NCBI GenBank assembly: GCA_036785325.1
Contig: JAXIVH010000072.1
Coordinates: forward strand, 436,001 to 500,000
Direction of reading: 5' to 3'
Length of the DNA: 64,000 nt
Source: Urophycis tenuis
Lineage: Eukaryota; Chordata; Actinopteri; Gadiformes; Phycidae
The notes beneath the pieces were generated by a model. The model did no database searches and was not told the origin of the DNA. It was given only the letters and a program-made list of their open reading frames with translations. The position numbers were made by a program, and so were the translations under genes. This document shows, piece after piece, positions 12,975 to 27,900 of this stretch (its first letter is position 1; each line of letters starts with the position of its first letter).

Positions 12975-15900
12975 AATATATATTTATGTGTGTGTGTTTA
13001 ATTGTTTTTTTTCCGCGGTGACCTTCAACCTCACGCGTGACTTCGCGCAGATACTTCCGTGTGCGAGATCAAAACATAACAACATGGCGTCAAGCGGTAG
13101 CGGTGACGATAGCCGAACTCCAGATTTGAAAAGGCCAGCGTCGTTCAAAGCGGATATCTGGAACTATTTCTGGTTCCGACTCCGAAACGACAAAGATAAG
13201 GAGCTTGACAAAAGCAAAGCAGTTTGCAAGACATGCCAGATGGAGGTGAAGTATAGTGGAAATACGACTAACCTCAGGAACCACATGCAGCGACACCACG
13301 AAGATATCGTGTATAAAAATAACTACAATAGATTGGAAGCACTGGTGATAGTGGTTTGTCAGTGATGCTGCTTTCAACACTGAAAAAAATAAAAGTTCAT
13401 ATTCAACAGCAACAGCTTTTCGGTGAATTCTTAATGCCATATTTTTAATAATGCACCTGGGTTACTGTCCCAATAGCAATTCAAACTGGTGTTGGATCGG
13501 ATCGGATCGAATCGGATCGAATCGAATCGAAACAATCGATTCTGAATCTTAAGAATCGGAATCGAATCGATTCTTGAAATTTGAATCGATACCCAGCCCT
13601 AGTCACAAGCCATCAAAAAAGCTGAGCTGCTTGAGTTTTTGTCACCCATCAGCAATGTTAACGACTGGTGGAGAGCATGCCAAGACGCGTGAAAGCTGTG
13701 ATTGAAAATCTGGGTTATTAGTATTGTGTTGTTTAAAAATTATGAACTTGTTTTCATTCCATTATTCGAGGTCTGAAAACAACATATTTCTTGTTATTTA
13801 CACCAGTTGTTATTTTAAAAAAAAATGCTCGAATGACAATATTTGTATTTGGAATTCTGGAAACATGTCATTAGTTCATAGAATAAAACAAAAATGTATT
13901 TTTTTCTCACACATTCCTTTAAATAGAAACTGATCATTTTGCAGTGGTCTCTTAATTCTTTCCAGTTGTATGTTCATACAGTGGGGAAAATAAGTATTGA
14001 ACATTTTTCTCAGTAAATTTACAATGCCTGGCCAAAACAAAAGTCGCCACCTGGATTTAACTAAGCAAATAGGCAAGAGCCTCCTAACAGATAATTACTG
14101 CATGGGCAATTAGCTTTCAGCTGGTTGTGGAAAAGATGTTAGTCTGTTTGAGAAGGGTCAAATCATTGGCATGCATCAAGCAGAGAAAACATCTAAGGAG
14201 ATTGCAGAAACTGTCCAATATTTTATTTTATAGTCCTCAAAATGCCCTAACTTTTATTGTTTTTCCAAGACCTTCCAAGTAGTCATTTAAAATATAATCC
14301 CTCATAAATTAGATTGTGAAGAGCAGGCATCTCTGACACGTTCAACACCGTCTTAAAATCCTGGTTTCACTTTGGAATACGTTACATTACAACTTCACAT
14401 GGAAAGAGGAAGAGAGAAAAAGCAGCCTGTGAGGAACATAATTGCTGCTTGCGATGGTGCACAGCTTTATGCACCACAAACCTGGAACAAACTTATTTGT
14501 GTTCAAAATATCTTATGTTCATTGGTGTTCAAAGCCTTATGCTTGCCCCCGTTTTTTTAATTATATAATTGTTTGATTGCACTGGCCTATTTATTATTTT
14601 GTGTTTGAAGGGTGTCATTATAAATGGTCTCGTTTGTTGATAATCATCATCGTATGCCTACCCGTTAACAGAATAATAACATTTTAGGACCATTTGCACT
14701 TTTAAGCACCATCTTCTTTCCTTTGAGACTGTAGCTGTGATTAGGGGCAAATGATTTGAATAATGGTTTCTTGCAGTCATGAGCCTACCTGTTAATGATG
14801 GCTTGGTCCATGGGTAGTCTGAACACACGCGGCTTTGGGTTTCCCTCTTGTGGTCTGGGGGTGATGGTGCCCACCTCAACAAAACCGAATCCCACTTTAA
14901 ACAAACCGTCTACAGCCTCGCCATGCTTGTCGAAGCCCGCTGCTATCCCAATGGGGTTTCGGAACTTCCTGCCCATCACATTCACTTCCTGTGTGGGTGA
15001 GGGGGACATTTCAGTCATTTCAATACTGGCAATAATTGCGTTGTTGAGTTTCACTGTGATGTTTTGCATTTAATTCTCAAGGAGCATGTGGATTTTTCTT
15101 ACTCAGGGTTTCCCGCAACTGTCTATAGGCAAGACGAAGTACCTCTGCTAAATTATTGACTTTCACAATATGATGACAATGTCTGTTTATGTCAGCATCA
15201 ATTTGACATAAATATAGGCCGGATATACTATACTATAGACTAATATAAACTTGAAAAACATAAATGAATATTAATTAAAAAAAACAGTGGGCGGTCTTTG
15301 ACGGTCTGTTCTGTTTGATGATGTATTCACACCCAATCACAACAAAACCTGCGTTGATAAAAAGAATGCTGCACCATTTGATGATTACAATAAAAAATAC
15401 TTGTGAATGATAATGTTTTAGTGTATAACTGCACTGGCGCCTTTCAATTTAGCAAAACAGCAAAAATGCAGCACCGAGTATCGATTAAGAGTGTGCGTAA
15501 TACCTACCTGTTATGATTTGTGTTTTTTTGCGTAAATAATGTCCTTAAACCTCACAAAGATCACAATAAGCACTCTGCAATGAAGCAATCTAAAGCAGAG
15601 AGCGAAAGACAGACGCAGTAGTCCAAGTGACTGCAGGTCTAACGGTGTTAACTGCTTAAGTCTGACCTGGTCTCCTCTCTTTTTGCCCAGTTTGTACAGG
15701 GATTGTATCATTCATTCCCCGCTTAAGATTTACTTTATTATTGAGCATGTTACAGGGTTTCTGCTAGCCCTATTTTTGGATGGTTAAATAAGATCTGGTA
15801 AATTAGATTTTCATTTACCAACCACCATTGTAAAATTGATCGAGCATATCTAACACACCGCACATTTGTAATGATACGTTTCGTAAGGGACATCTGTTTC

Positions 15901-18900
15901 ACAATCAGGGCAGTTTTATATCTGTAGTTCGAGTTCAAGTTGAAAGTTCAAGTTGAACTTTGTTTCACTGTTCACACACTTCGGCGAATGTTTCCCTCGT
16001 CTGTTTGGACAGAAAATTTGGAAAAACTAGGACTGCGAGCAGTCATGAGAAGTACTCACAGCCCACAAACCGCCAACCTCATCATCCGCTGTTTTCAAGC
16101 TACTTGCAACGGCAAGTCCTTTTTTACTCCCAAAAACACACATACAAAGGTTTAGTAGTAGATGACATCTATGTGTGATTCTGGGTCCACCTATAGGTTA
16201 AGCGGCGCATTACAATGAACTGTATTTGACACTGTGACATCGTGGATAGATCGTTTGACACAATTTTGTACACATGTTAAGGGGAGGTCCCTTCTATGTG
16301 CAAGACACGTTTACAGTTCCTGGTACCTTCTAAATCAGACTTGTGGTTGATAGAATAATGTTTGGCAATTACCATATTTTGAATTTGCCTTAACTTGAGC
16401 ATTAATAATGCAATCAAAGATCCCTTTTAAATTTAAGATCAAGCACATCCATAGATCACATGTATCTAAATTGTGTGTCATTTGGAGCAGTAGTTATTTA
16501 GAAGAAGATTTTTTAAGTTTTCCCAAAAAAGTAATTGTACTGAGAAATATATCCACACGGACATATTGGGTTATATGTACAATATAAAACTTAAATGTAT
16601 TTGAATAAATTTTTAATATCATTATATTTACTTGCATATTGAAAATCTAGTTTGCCAATGGCTGTTAAATGCTAAACGTAAACCCTGGCAAAAATATATA
16701 GAGTAAACACACAAAGCTTGTTTTAGAGATTTTATTATTTCTTTGCGGATCATTCGACCATTGACGTTTTTAGTTGTAGATCTCTCAATAGATCCAACAT
16801 ATAATTATTGTACATAGGAATGCACAATCTAGATATCTATATATACATACTTCTTCACACCAAATTTCTGCAATTAAAGGAGGCTAAACGCCTGAACCTA
16901 GAGATTTCATTCAAACTGTATTACAGAGGTCTCCCAGAGAGCCAACATTGAGCCTAGCTTTCCATTGTTACGTTTGACTTCACTATTTAATTTCCTGCTT
17001 TCCTGCTGTCAACTGGGCGGCAAAGGGCTCGCTCTACAGTGGGTAGGTCGTGTGTTCCACAACTGAAGGGTTGGTGGTTCGATCCCCACCTCAACCTAAT
17101 TTATCTCAATGATTACGGGCATTCCTATGCACAAGTAATTCCTTGCATGGAATTACATTTTCTAGTCAAATAATAGTCATTATCATTAGGTATTCAAAGT
17201 GTATCTGTGGATAACTATTGTTTCTTCAGGGTTTAGGTATTATTATAATTTTAAAGAGCGCTAATATCGGTGCATTGCACGGGTCTAAAGTTGAGAAATT
17301 TGCCAACCATTTAGATATCTTGGAAGAGTAGGTCCCCAAAAAAATCTATAATTTGCGGTTAAAGTCAAACGATTCTTCGCCGCCAAGAAATCTATGGATG
17401 TGTATGGATGTGTATGGATGTGTCTCAAATTTAGAAGGATTTTAAGGATTTTGCTATAAAAATGGCCATGTTATGTCAAATTCTAAATATACAAATAAGC
17501 GGTGAAAGGCTAATATTACACATAAATGGCAGCGCAATTAAACCAAGGTCTGTGTGTGTGTGTGTGTGTGTGTGCGTCTGTTGTGTTTCTGTTGCGTGAA
17601 TGTGTGTCTCTGTATTTCTGTGTGTGTGTGTGTGTGTGTGTGTTTTGGGGAGTAAGAAGAGACGTGCCCCATGAGCTGTGTGAAAAGGGCAGTGGCTGGG
17701 GTTGGCGGTGCCTGGGCTGTGAACACCTTTCTACCTTTCAATTCTAGTTTTCTCTTTTCTCTCTGCCTGGGGAGAGACGAGAGAAGAGAGGACCTGTCGG
17801 TCTTTATTAGTCATTCTCAGTATTCTTTAGATATGGGAACAAAATGCTCTCTGCATTTGACCCATCCTATGGTACATAGGAGCAGTGGGCTGCTGTATTC
17901 ATTTGGCCCATCCTATGGTACATAGGAGCAGTGGGCTGCTGTGTTCATTTGACCCATCCTATGGTACATAGGAGCTGTGGGCTGCTGTGTTCATTTGGCC
18001 CATCCTATGGTACATAGGAGCAGTGGGCTGCTGTGTTCATTTGACCCATCCTATGGTACAGAGCTGTGAACTGCTGTGTTCATTTGACCCATCCTATGGT
18101 ACATAGGAGCAGTGGGCTGCCGTGTTCATTTGACCCATCCTATGGTACATAGGAGCAGTGGGCTGCTATGTTCATTTGACCCATCCTATGGTACATAGGA
18201 GCAGTGGGCTGCTGCGTTCATTTGACCCATCCTATGGTACATAGGAGCAGTGGGCTGCTGTGTTCATTTGACCCATCCTATGGTACATAGGAGCAGTGGG
18301 CTGCCGTGTTCATTTGACCCATCCTATGGTACATAGGAGCAGTGGGCTGCTATGTTCATTTGACCCATCCTATGGTACATAGGAGCACTGCTCTATCCAC
18401 TGAACTACTGCCACCTTGCATGTAGGTACAGTATTTACCACCACTCCCTTTGGTCCCTAAGCCTCGGCATACTTGAAGCGTAATAAGAAATTGCATTGTT
18501 AACACAGAAATAATTGCAGGTTTCCTACCAAATAAAAATGCCACTTTTAGCTTCTATTGCCAGAGTGTGTGCAGGGTGCTCAGCCCAACTAGGCAAACTT
18601 TTCAAATACACACCCAATATCCAAATTGGTCACCAATTGCACGTGCCTGTCAATCGCATATACGTACAGTAGCTAAGCTCCACTGCAGGTCCCTGAATGA
18701 AACACTTGGCAGAGAAACATCAGGAGGAAGCATTTTCTTGGGATGTTAATTTTCAAAACCATGCTCTCTTCTGCTCTCTTTCCAATTCTAAAATATTGCA
18801 TGTGGAATAAGTGGCCAATTTGGGTATTGTGGTGTGTGTGGGAAAAGTTTGACTATTTTGGCTGAGTACCCTGCACACACTAGCGATAGAAGCTAAAAGT

Positions 18901-21900
18901 GGCATTTTGACTTGGTAGCAAACCTGCAATTTTTTCTTTCTTCTCTGGGCTTAGGGCCCAAACGGTGTGGACTGAGGTGTATACCTAACTACCAGACAGA
19001 CTGGAGTTTGAATGTGTGTACTTTCCAGGGACAGAGTCTAAGCCAGGTTGCTACACTGAGCATGAAAGCAGACAACTACAACCCCTCCACACAGGGTTGG
19101 GCCACAGGGCCCCTCCACTGTTCACTCTTTCTTACTTTGCATCTTCTCACTAGTTTCAATTTGTGATCATGGACAAGATGTGGTTGATAGTCAAGGTAGG
19201 TAAATACAACAAGTTGTATGTAGGGCTGTAACGATATGCGTATCGAAATCGAAATCGCGACACTCAGAGCCACGAAACTGTCTCGCGGTGTGAGAAGGCA
19301 GAATCGCGACACGCCCTTTCTAACTTGTTTTGCCTACCTACAAGCACCCTGCAACTGCGTGACATGTGACAACGTTTCAGTCATGTGACGCTTGCCTGCA
19401 AAGGAGATTAGCTCAACAACGTGGGTGCTAGATTGCGACAATGGCTAGTTCAGGTAACCCCAAAATTGCAGACCCTCCGGCCACATTTCGGTCAATGGTA
19501 TGGCAGCATTTCGGCTACCCGATTGAGCAGAAGGATGGGAATCTTGTAGTCGTCAGGAGCCGTACAATTTGCTGTAAGTGTTATAAAATCCTTCCGCAAG
19601 TGACCGGGAACACTACAAAAATGCAGATGCACCTGCTACGGCACCATCCCGAAATAAATTTGAGTGGAGCCAAGAAACCCCAGCAACAACAGCCTACACT
19701 GACAAATTTATTCCAGGCTAAGTTGCCAATTAATTCGGACCGCGCTCAAAAAATAACAAGGGCAATTGAAATTTTTATGGCTATGGATATGCGCCCCTTT
19801 TCTGTGGTCGAGAATGAGGGGTTCAGAAATTTACTGAAAGTGCTCGAGCCCCGTTATGAACTGCCAAGCCGGGCACATTTCTCTCAAAATGTGCTTCCAA
19901 AACTTTTAACAGAAACTAAATCCAGGGTAGAGGAAGAATTCAGAAGCACTCCATCGCAATAACAACCGATGGGTGGACGTCCCGTGCCACGGACAGTTAT
20001 TTAACCATAACTGCATATTATATCCCGGACCAATGGCAAATCGCAAACCCTGTCCTTCAAACACGGGCAGTGTTTGAAAGTCACACAAGTGAGCATTTGT
20101 CAGAAATCCTAAGCCAGGCTATGGCAGAATGGAAAATCACCAGATCAGACGTCCCCGTTCCCGTAACAACTGACAATGCAAGAAATGTTGCCAATGCTGT
20201 CGTAGCGGCCGGATTTTCTCCGCATATTCGGTGCTTTGCCCACACAGTCAATCTAGCTGCACAGAGAGGAATGGCCATTAACCAGATGTCCCCACTCCTG
20301 GGTAGAGTCAGAAAAGTTGTCACTTTTTTTCACAAGAGCACAACAGCTGCAGCTGTGCTAAATGATAAGCAAAAGATGCTGCAGTTGCCCTGTCACAAGC
20401 TGGTCCAGGATGTTGCTACTAGGTGGAACTCCAGCCACGATATGCTCGAGCGCTACCTTGAGCAGCAGGCTGCTGTTCACAGACCGGAACGTAAAGAAAA
20501 ATATAAAGGACATAGTCACTCTATCTGATGCTGATGTTCAAGTTGCAGAGGACTTGGTCCAGGTGCTTAAACCACTCAAAACTATCAGTACCCTCATGAG
20601 CACTGATCAGATGCCGACGATCTCAATGATTGCGCCATTGAAACACAGAATTCTGGCCTCAATGAAGCACAGCGGCTCTGACTCAGCAATAATTAAAGAA
20701 ATTAAAACTGCCATTGCAAGTGAATTTGAGGACCGCTACCCAGATCGGGCACTAACTTTCTCCATGTGAGCACTGCACTTGACCCTCGGTTCAAATCCCT
20801 ACCTTTCCTGGATGAGGCCACCAAAGCCACAATTTTCAACAGTCTGACTGAGAGAATTCTGGAAGACTTTTCACAGGTATTTAACTTTTAATATTGATAT
20901 AATTAATTTCAATAAAGTGCTGTTTGAATCAGTTAGGCTAGGCCTATAATTAAAATCTGCATTTGCACATAGTCATATGATAATTCTTAATTTTATTAAA
21001 CTGGCTGTAATATCTGGCATTATTGGATTTCATAAGTTACTTTGATGTTAATTTGATCTAACAACAACATTATGATTCAATTGTGTTTTTGTCTTAGGCC
21101 CAGACTGTCAGGGAGGAGACAGATGAGGAATCAGAGGTGGCTTTCACCAGCAGTGCCAGTGCCGGTCCTCCTCCAGCGAAAAGAGCACCAATGGCTGAAC
21201 TATTTGGAGACTTATTTCCAACGGAACATGGAACATCATCCAAGCCTTTTTCTCAGGTGGTGGAAGAGGAGGTACAACATTACAGATCAGTGCAGAGCCT
21301 CTCAGTTGAGTCCAATCCACTCGTGTGGTGGAAAGACAACGAAAAACACTCCCCACTTGGCAAGTTGGCTAAACGATTTCTAGGAATCCCAGCCACATCT
21401 GTCCCCAGTGAGAGGGTGTTCTCTACTGCCGGGGACATTGTCACAGCACAGAGAGCAAGCCTCTCACCAGACAATGTGGACATGATGCTGTTTTTGAAAA
21501 AGAATTTTAAAATCAACCAATCTGGTTTGGTGAAGGAAGCTGCTTATTGTTTATTTGTTTTCTAACTTGATAATTGGTTTACAGCACAAGTGCAAGTCTG
21601 CTACCTCCTAATGAAAGGGAGCTATTTAATTTACTTTCTATTTTTCAACAGTATTATTTTGTTACAGAAAAGAGAGAAATATTATACCATTGGTTATTTA
21701 TTTATCCAGTTTTCCTATATTGTTAAGTCCAAGTCTGCTACGTCAGAATGAAAGGGAAGCTATTTCATTTATTTTGTATTATGAGAATAACTTTAGTGAC
21801 ATGGTGTTTTGAATCCTTTCCTCAATGGAGTTAAATTCCATTTATTTTTCAACAGTATTATTTTGTTACAGAAAAGAGAAATCTTTGGTTTTTTATTTAT

Positions 21901-24900
21901 TTTTGCTAACTTTAATATTATTCTTTCTGTTCAAGTCTGTTCATCCTAAATATTTGTTATTAAATGTTACATTATGTTAATTGTTATATAAGTAAATGTT
22001 GTTTAAATAAAATGTTTTTTAAATTTAAAAAAAATCGTGGGATGTATCGAACCATGGGTCAGAAATCATGATACAAACCGAATCGTGAGTTGGTGTATCG
22101 TTACAACCCTAATGACCCCAGATATTGCTTACACTAGGACAATTTAAAGCATAGGTGTCAAACTCTGGCCATTTGGCCCGCAGTGTAATTATATTTGGCC
22201 CGCAATGCAATACCAAATGACTACCTGGCCCAGCTACCAGTTACCACCAGGCCCAGATACCAGCCACCAGCTACCATCTGGCCCAGCTACCAGCCACCAG
22301 CTACCATCTGGCCCAGCTACCATCTGGCCCAGCCACCAGCTACCATCTGGCCCAGCTACCAGCTACCACCAGGCCTAGCTACCAGCTACCATCTGGCCCA
22401 GCTACCAGCTACCACCGGGCCCAGCTACCAGCTACCACCGGGCCCAGCTACCAGCTACCATCTGGCCCAGCTACCAGCTACCACCAGGCACAGCTACCAG
22501 CTACCATCTGGCCCAGCTACCAGCTACCACCAGGCACAGCTACCAGCTACCATCCTGCCCAGCTACCAGCTACCACCAGGAACAGCTACTAGCTACCACC
22601 TGGTCCAGCTACCAACTGGCCCAGCACAAGGAGCTAGCTACCAGCTACCACCTGGCCCAGCTACCATCTGGCCCAGCACCAGCTTCCACCGGGCCCAGCT
22701 ACCAGCTACCATCTGGCACAGCTACCAGCTACCTCCGGGCCCAGCTACCTCCGGGCCCAGCTACCAGCTACCATCAGGCATAGCTACCAGCTACCATCTG
22801 GCCCAGCTACCATCTGGCGCAGCACCAGCTACCACCGGGCCCAGCTACCAACAGCTCCATCTTACCACCGGGCCCAGCTACCAGCTACCACCAGGCCCAG
22901 CACCAGCTACTACCTGGCCCAGCAACCAGCTACCACCTGGCCCAGCAACCAGCTACCACCTGGCCCAGCACCAGCTATCACCTGACCCAGCTACCAGCTA
23001 CCACAAGGCCCAGCACCAGCTACCACCTAGCTACCAGCTATCACCAGGCCCAGCTACCTGCTAACTCCAGGCTCAGCACCAGCTACCACCAGGCCCAGCA
23101 ACCAGCTACCACCAGGCCCAGCTACTAGCCATCATCAGCTCCAGCAACCAGCTACCACCGGGCCCGGCTACCAGGTACCACCAGTCCCGGCTACTAGCTA
23201 GCATCAGGCACCATCTGCTCTAACCATGTCACACAACCCACCATCCACCACCACCCCCTGTGATGACTGTCGGAAAGCAGAAAAACACATCAACCACCTC
23301 AAGGATAACATCAGACGACTCTCAGATGAACTCCGGAAAAAAGACTCTCTCCTCACCGACGTTATTGACACCGCGGCCACACATTCCAAAATCATCCCCT
23401 CCATGAACTCAGCCATCGCCGACACCATCCTCTGGGACCCTTCTGCACCACACTGTCACTGGCCCTCTTCCTGCTCAACCCCCAGCTCACAGGCTCCTTG
23501 GTCATTGGTGGGCAAGGGCAAGAGCGAGTGTCCTCGCACTGCCTCGCCTCCAGCTCTCAATGTCACCAACCGCTTTGCCATACTACCACCTAATGTCCCT
23601 GCTAATGTCCCCGCGGCCGATGCTGTTGCAGTGGCTGGTTCTCCTCCGTCCCCTCATATGGATTCCGTCCCAGCTGCGGCAGCGGTAGTGGCGGCGGTGG
23701 AAGCTTCTCCGCCAGATGCGTCGACTCCTCCGGTTGTAGCTGCGGTGGCGGTGCTCCCATCTCCGGCCGCTACGTGACCCAGGTCTGGAGCCAGACCCAA
23801 GGACCCAGCCAGTTTTCCACCAAACCGGTCCACACACTTGCCACCCTGGACGGATGTGGCCCGTGGGGAACACCCAGCCTCCTCTCAGCAGAACAAACAG
23901 TTGGGGAAGTCCAACTGTTCCGCCTTCCGCCGCAAGTTGCTGAGGGAGGCTGTCAGCAGGCGCTCTGGTGGTCTTCCCCATCCTCAGCTACCCGAAGAGC
24001 GGTCTCCAAAACTGGACCACAGCCACACATCTGGAGCTCCTGCAGCAGCTGTGGCTCTCTCATCCTCCGCTGCCGCTGCTGCTACTTCTGCCCCCTCTCT
24101 CTCTACCGTGAACCAGGAACCCACTCCTCTCTTCCCCCCCACTGCCCTGATCATCGGCGACTTCATCGTCCGGCACATCCGCTTTGCAAATGCGGTCACT
24201 CACTGCTTCCCTGGTGCCACCACCGCCGACATCCTGGATAAACTTCCTGGTCTCCTGGAGTCAGCGCCCTTCACAATTACAAAAGTTTTCGTCCACTGCG
24301 GAACGAACGACACCATCCGCACGCCATCGGAGCTGACAAAAGTTCATTTTGCTCAACTTTTTAAGCTTCTTAGTAACTCTGGTAAATCTGTTTTTATCTC
24401 TGGCCCACTCCCAACAATGGGCCGTGGCAATCTTTGTTTTAGCAGGCTTCTGTATCTCCACACCTGGCTCCAATCCATTTGCGCAACACATAACATCTGC
24501 TTCATCCACAACTTTGACATGTTCTGGGAGCATCCCTCCTTCTTTGGGCGAGACGGTATACACCTGAACATGTTGGGATGCCGCATGCTCGCTGCCAAAC
24601 TCCGGCACGCTGTGCGCTATGCACAAGACTTACTATCGGTACTCCAGCCATTACCCCATTCCATCACTACATCTGCCCTGTGTTCTGCACTGAAGCCACC
24701 ACCATCTCGCTCCATTCCACCCATCCTGTCATCTGGACGTCTCCACTGGATACGCAGGCACAGAAACCGTACTGTCAACCCAAACAATCTCCATCAAATC
24801 AAGACCACTCACCCCCACCCACCCTACCCCCGTGACCCCCCCCCCCCCCCCCCCCCACAACCTTCCTTGGTCTCCTAAACATCCGCTCCCTCACCAACAA

Positions 24901-27900
24901 AGAACTGCTCATCCATGACCTCATCACCACCAACAGCCTGGACTTCCTCTCCCTCACTGAAACATGGCAACAACCCAACAACTACATCTCCCTCAATGAA
25001 GCTATACCTCCAACCCACACTTTCCACTCTCAACCCCGTCTCTCTGGTCGCAGTGGCGGGCTCGCAATATTAGTCAGGAAAACCTTAAAGATCTCACCTC
25101 TGACAATCCCCCCTGCGTCCTCATTTGAATCCATCACGGTCCTCCTCAACATCACATCTCCTCCCCTGATCATCTCCACAATCTACCGCCCCCCGAAGCC
25201 TAACAACAAATTCATCCCGGAAATCAGTTCCCTTCTTTCCCACCTGTGTACACTCTCCCCCAACATCATTCTCCTCGGCGACTTCAATATACATATGGAC
25301 AATATCTCAAACACCCTGACCACTGACTTCACCTCCTGCCTTGACAGCTTTGGACAGCAACAATTCATCAACTTCCCAACCCATCACAAAGGACACATCC
25401 TCGACCTCCTCTGCTGCACTGGTATCACTTCGCTCAACATTTCATCATCTTCTCTCCCTGTCACAGACCATGTACCCATCTGTTTTAACATCCCGCTCCA
25501 TCATCCAAAAACTGGTCTCCCCCGCAAAATCACCTTCCGGAACATCAAGAACATCAACACCCAGGCTCTCACACAATGCATCAACTCCCTCCTCCCACCA
25601 GCCCCATTTTCCTCCCCCGACGACCTGGTCACCCACTACAACTCCAACCTCAAGAACCTCCTCAAAACCTTGTCTCCATCAAAAACACGCTCCGTCTCCT
25701 TTTCACGCTCTGCCCCTTGGTTCACCCCTGCTCTCCGTTCCCTCAAAACCAAAACCCGCCAATTTGAACGCCTCTCCAGAAAAACCGGTCTCACTATTCA
25801 CAAAGATCTGCTCCACAATCATCTCCTCCTCTACAAAGACGCCCTCTCCTCAGCCAAAACCGCCTACTACACTGGACTCATAACATCTATTGCCAACCAC
25901 ACCAGGTCTCTGTTTTCCCTTGTCAATAAACTCACTCTACCCCCGGACCCTCTGGCTTCCCTCCCCCTCTCTGACAACTTCTGCAACTCCCTACTGTCCT
26001 TCTTCAATATGAAAACCTCCACGATCCACAATGAACTGTCCAACCCCTCTGCCACCAGCTCTCTACCAGCCCTTCCTGCCCTCACTTGGTCCCACCCCCT
26101 CTCCTCTTTCACATTCCCCTCCATCACCGAAGTCGCCTCCCTTATTTCCAAATCAAAACCTTCCACCTGCCACCTGGACCCCCTCCCCCCTCGTCAAAGC
26201 CTGCCTCCCCTCCCTGGCTCCACTTATTACTACCATCATCCACTCCTCCCTCTCCTCTGGTATATTCCCCTCATCGTTGAAATCTGCAGCCATCTCCCCC
26301 ATCCTCAAGAAAACCCGGCGCTGACCCACAGGACTTCAATAACCTCCGACCCATCTCCAATCTCCCCTTCCTGTCCAAAATCCTGGAAAAAACTGTTGCA
26401 TCACAGCTCCACTCCCATCTCTCCCATAACAATCTCTTTGAAAAGTTCCAATCCGGTTTCCGTCCCCACCACAGTACTGAAACAGTCCTCATCAAAATCA
26501 CAAATGACCTCCTCCTTGCTGCTGACACCGGTTCCCTCTCAATCTTCATCCTCCTGGACCTTACCACTGCATTTGACACCATCTCCCACACCATCCTCCT
26601 GGACAGACTCGCAGCCATTGGCATTACTGGTACACCCCACCTCTGGTTCACGTCCTACCTCTCCGCCCGGTCACAGTTCATCAAAATCAGTTCCCACAGC
26701 TCCTGTCCATCCCCTGTCACTTCTGGCGTCCCCCAAGGTTATGTCCTTGGCCCCATCCTCTTCATCATCTACATCCTCCCCCTCGGTCAAATCTTCGGGA
26801 AACACAACATCCTCTTCCACTGCTACGCCGACGATACACAGCTCTACCTCTCCACCTCGCCCACCGCTCACTCGCCCCCCACTTCCCTCCTCAACTGTCT
26901 GACTGATCTTACCGCATGGTTCACATCTAATCTCCTCCAACTCAACAGCAGCTAAACAGAAATCCTCCTGGTCGGAACCAAACACACCCTGTCCACCTCC
27001 CATAACCCCACCCTCTCCATCAACAATACCTCAATCTCCCCTTCAGCACAGGTCAAGAGTCTAGGTGTCATCCTAGACTCCACCCTCTCCCTCCAGGCCC
27101 ACATCAACTACATCACCAGATACGCCTACTTCCACCTCCGCAATATCAACCGCCTACGCCCCTCCCTCACTCCCAGTTCAGCAGCCATCCTCATTCACTC
27201 CCTGGTGACATCCCGACTGGACTACTGCAACTCCCTCTTCTCCGGTCTCCCAGTCAAAACCCTCCGTAAACTGCAACTTGTCCAGAATGCTGCAGCCCGG
27301 ATCATCTCCAAAACCCCCACCTCCTGCCACATCACTCCTGTCCTCCACCGACTCCACTGGCTCCCCATCCGTCACCGCATCACCTTCAAAATACTTCTGC
27401 TCACCTTCAAAGCCCTGCACCACCTTGCCCCCCCCTACATCTCTGATCTCCTCCACATCCATGTCCCTCCCCGCTCCCTCCGCTCCTCCTCATCACTTTC
27501 ACTATCCGTTCCTGCTACCCACCTCACATCATTTGGTCATCGCTCCTTCAGCTGTTCAGCCCCTCACCTCTGGAACTCCCTCCCCCCCCACATCAGGAAC
27601 ATCCCCACCGCCACCCAATTCAAAACTGCCATAAAAACTCACCTCTTCACCCTGGCCTACCCCTATATTTGACATAACATGTTTGTTATTGTTGTTATTG
27701 TTGTTTTTATATATGTATATATTTGTAAATGTGCTATGTAAAGCGACCTTGAGGTCACGAAAGGCGCTCAACAAATAAAATGCATTATTATTATTATTAT
27801 TATTACTAGAGCTGGCCCACCAGTATTATACAAGGCATGTCCTGCTACTATTACAAATCCCAGAATGTTCTGCTCCTGTTGTGAACCTGCAGCTTCAGGG

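Larger units (their letters stand above)
12857..13601. mobile_element. Non-autonomous hAT transposon with 8-bp TSD
   Basis: Terminal inverted repeats TAGGGCTGGGT / ACCCAGCCCTA are flanked by identical GTCACAAG at 12849-12856 and 13602-13609. The interior keeps iterated ATCGATT motifs near both ends and a single BED zinc-finger coding segment. The host sequence it split is a Tc1 transposase gene, so it is younger than the Tc1 copy. Confidence 0.95.
12085..13690 (+). pseudogene. Tc1-like transposase, decayed, interrupted by a hAT element
   Basis: Plus-strand segments 12085-12590, 12749-12856 and 13610-13690 join into a Tc1 transposase. They show an RMTSSDLQKEW-type helix region, RARLRLAKDYKDWT, the first catalytic aspartate in VIFSDESN and the WPAQSPDLKPTENLW block, and the gene ends VNDWWRACQDA. 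The WPAQSPDL motif carries the second catalytic Asp and the following Glu in ENLW. Frameshifts and an in-frame stop (CTCTGA at 12203-12208) disable it. A foreign segment lies at about 12605-12748, and a hAT element with 8-bp TSD splits it at 12857-13601. Confidence 0.85.
23226..27807 (+). mobile_element. Near full-length CR1/L2-group LINE with ORF1 esterase and ORF2 EN-RT
   Basis: Carries ORF1 (about 23226-24830) and ORF2 (about 24860-27672). The 3'UTR is TGTAAAGCGACCTTGAGGTC, AAAGGCGCTCAACAAATAAA and an (ATT)n tail ending at about 27807. Inserted in the same orientation inside a hAT element. Several frameshifts and stops make it inactive. Confidence 0.93.

Noticed and set aside
22195..23064. 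289-codon open frame rich in YQLPPGPAT
   Set aside because: It is the translation of a CAGCTACCA-type VNTR; composition and degeneracy follow the DNA repeat, and no homologue is recognised.
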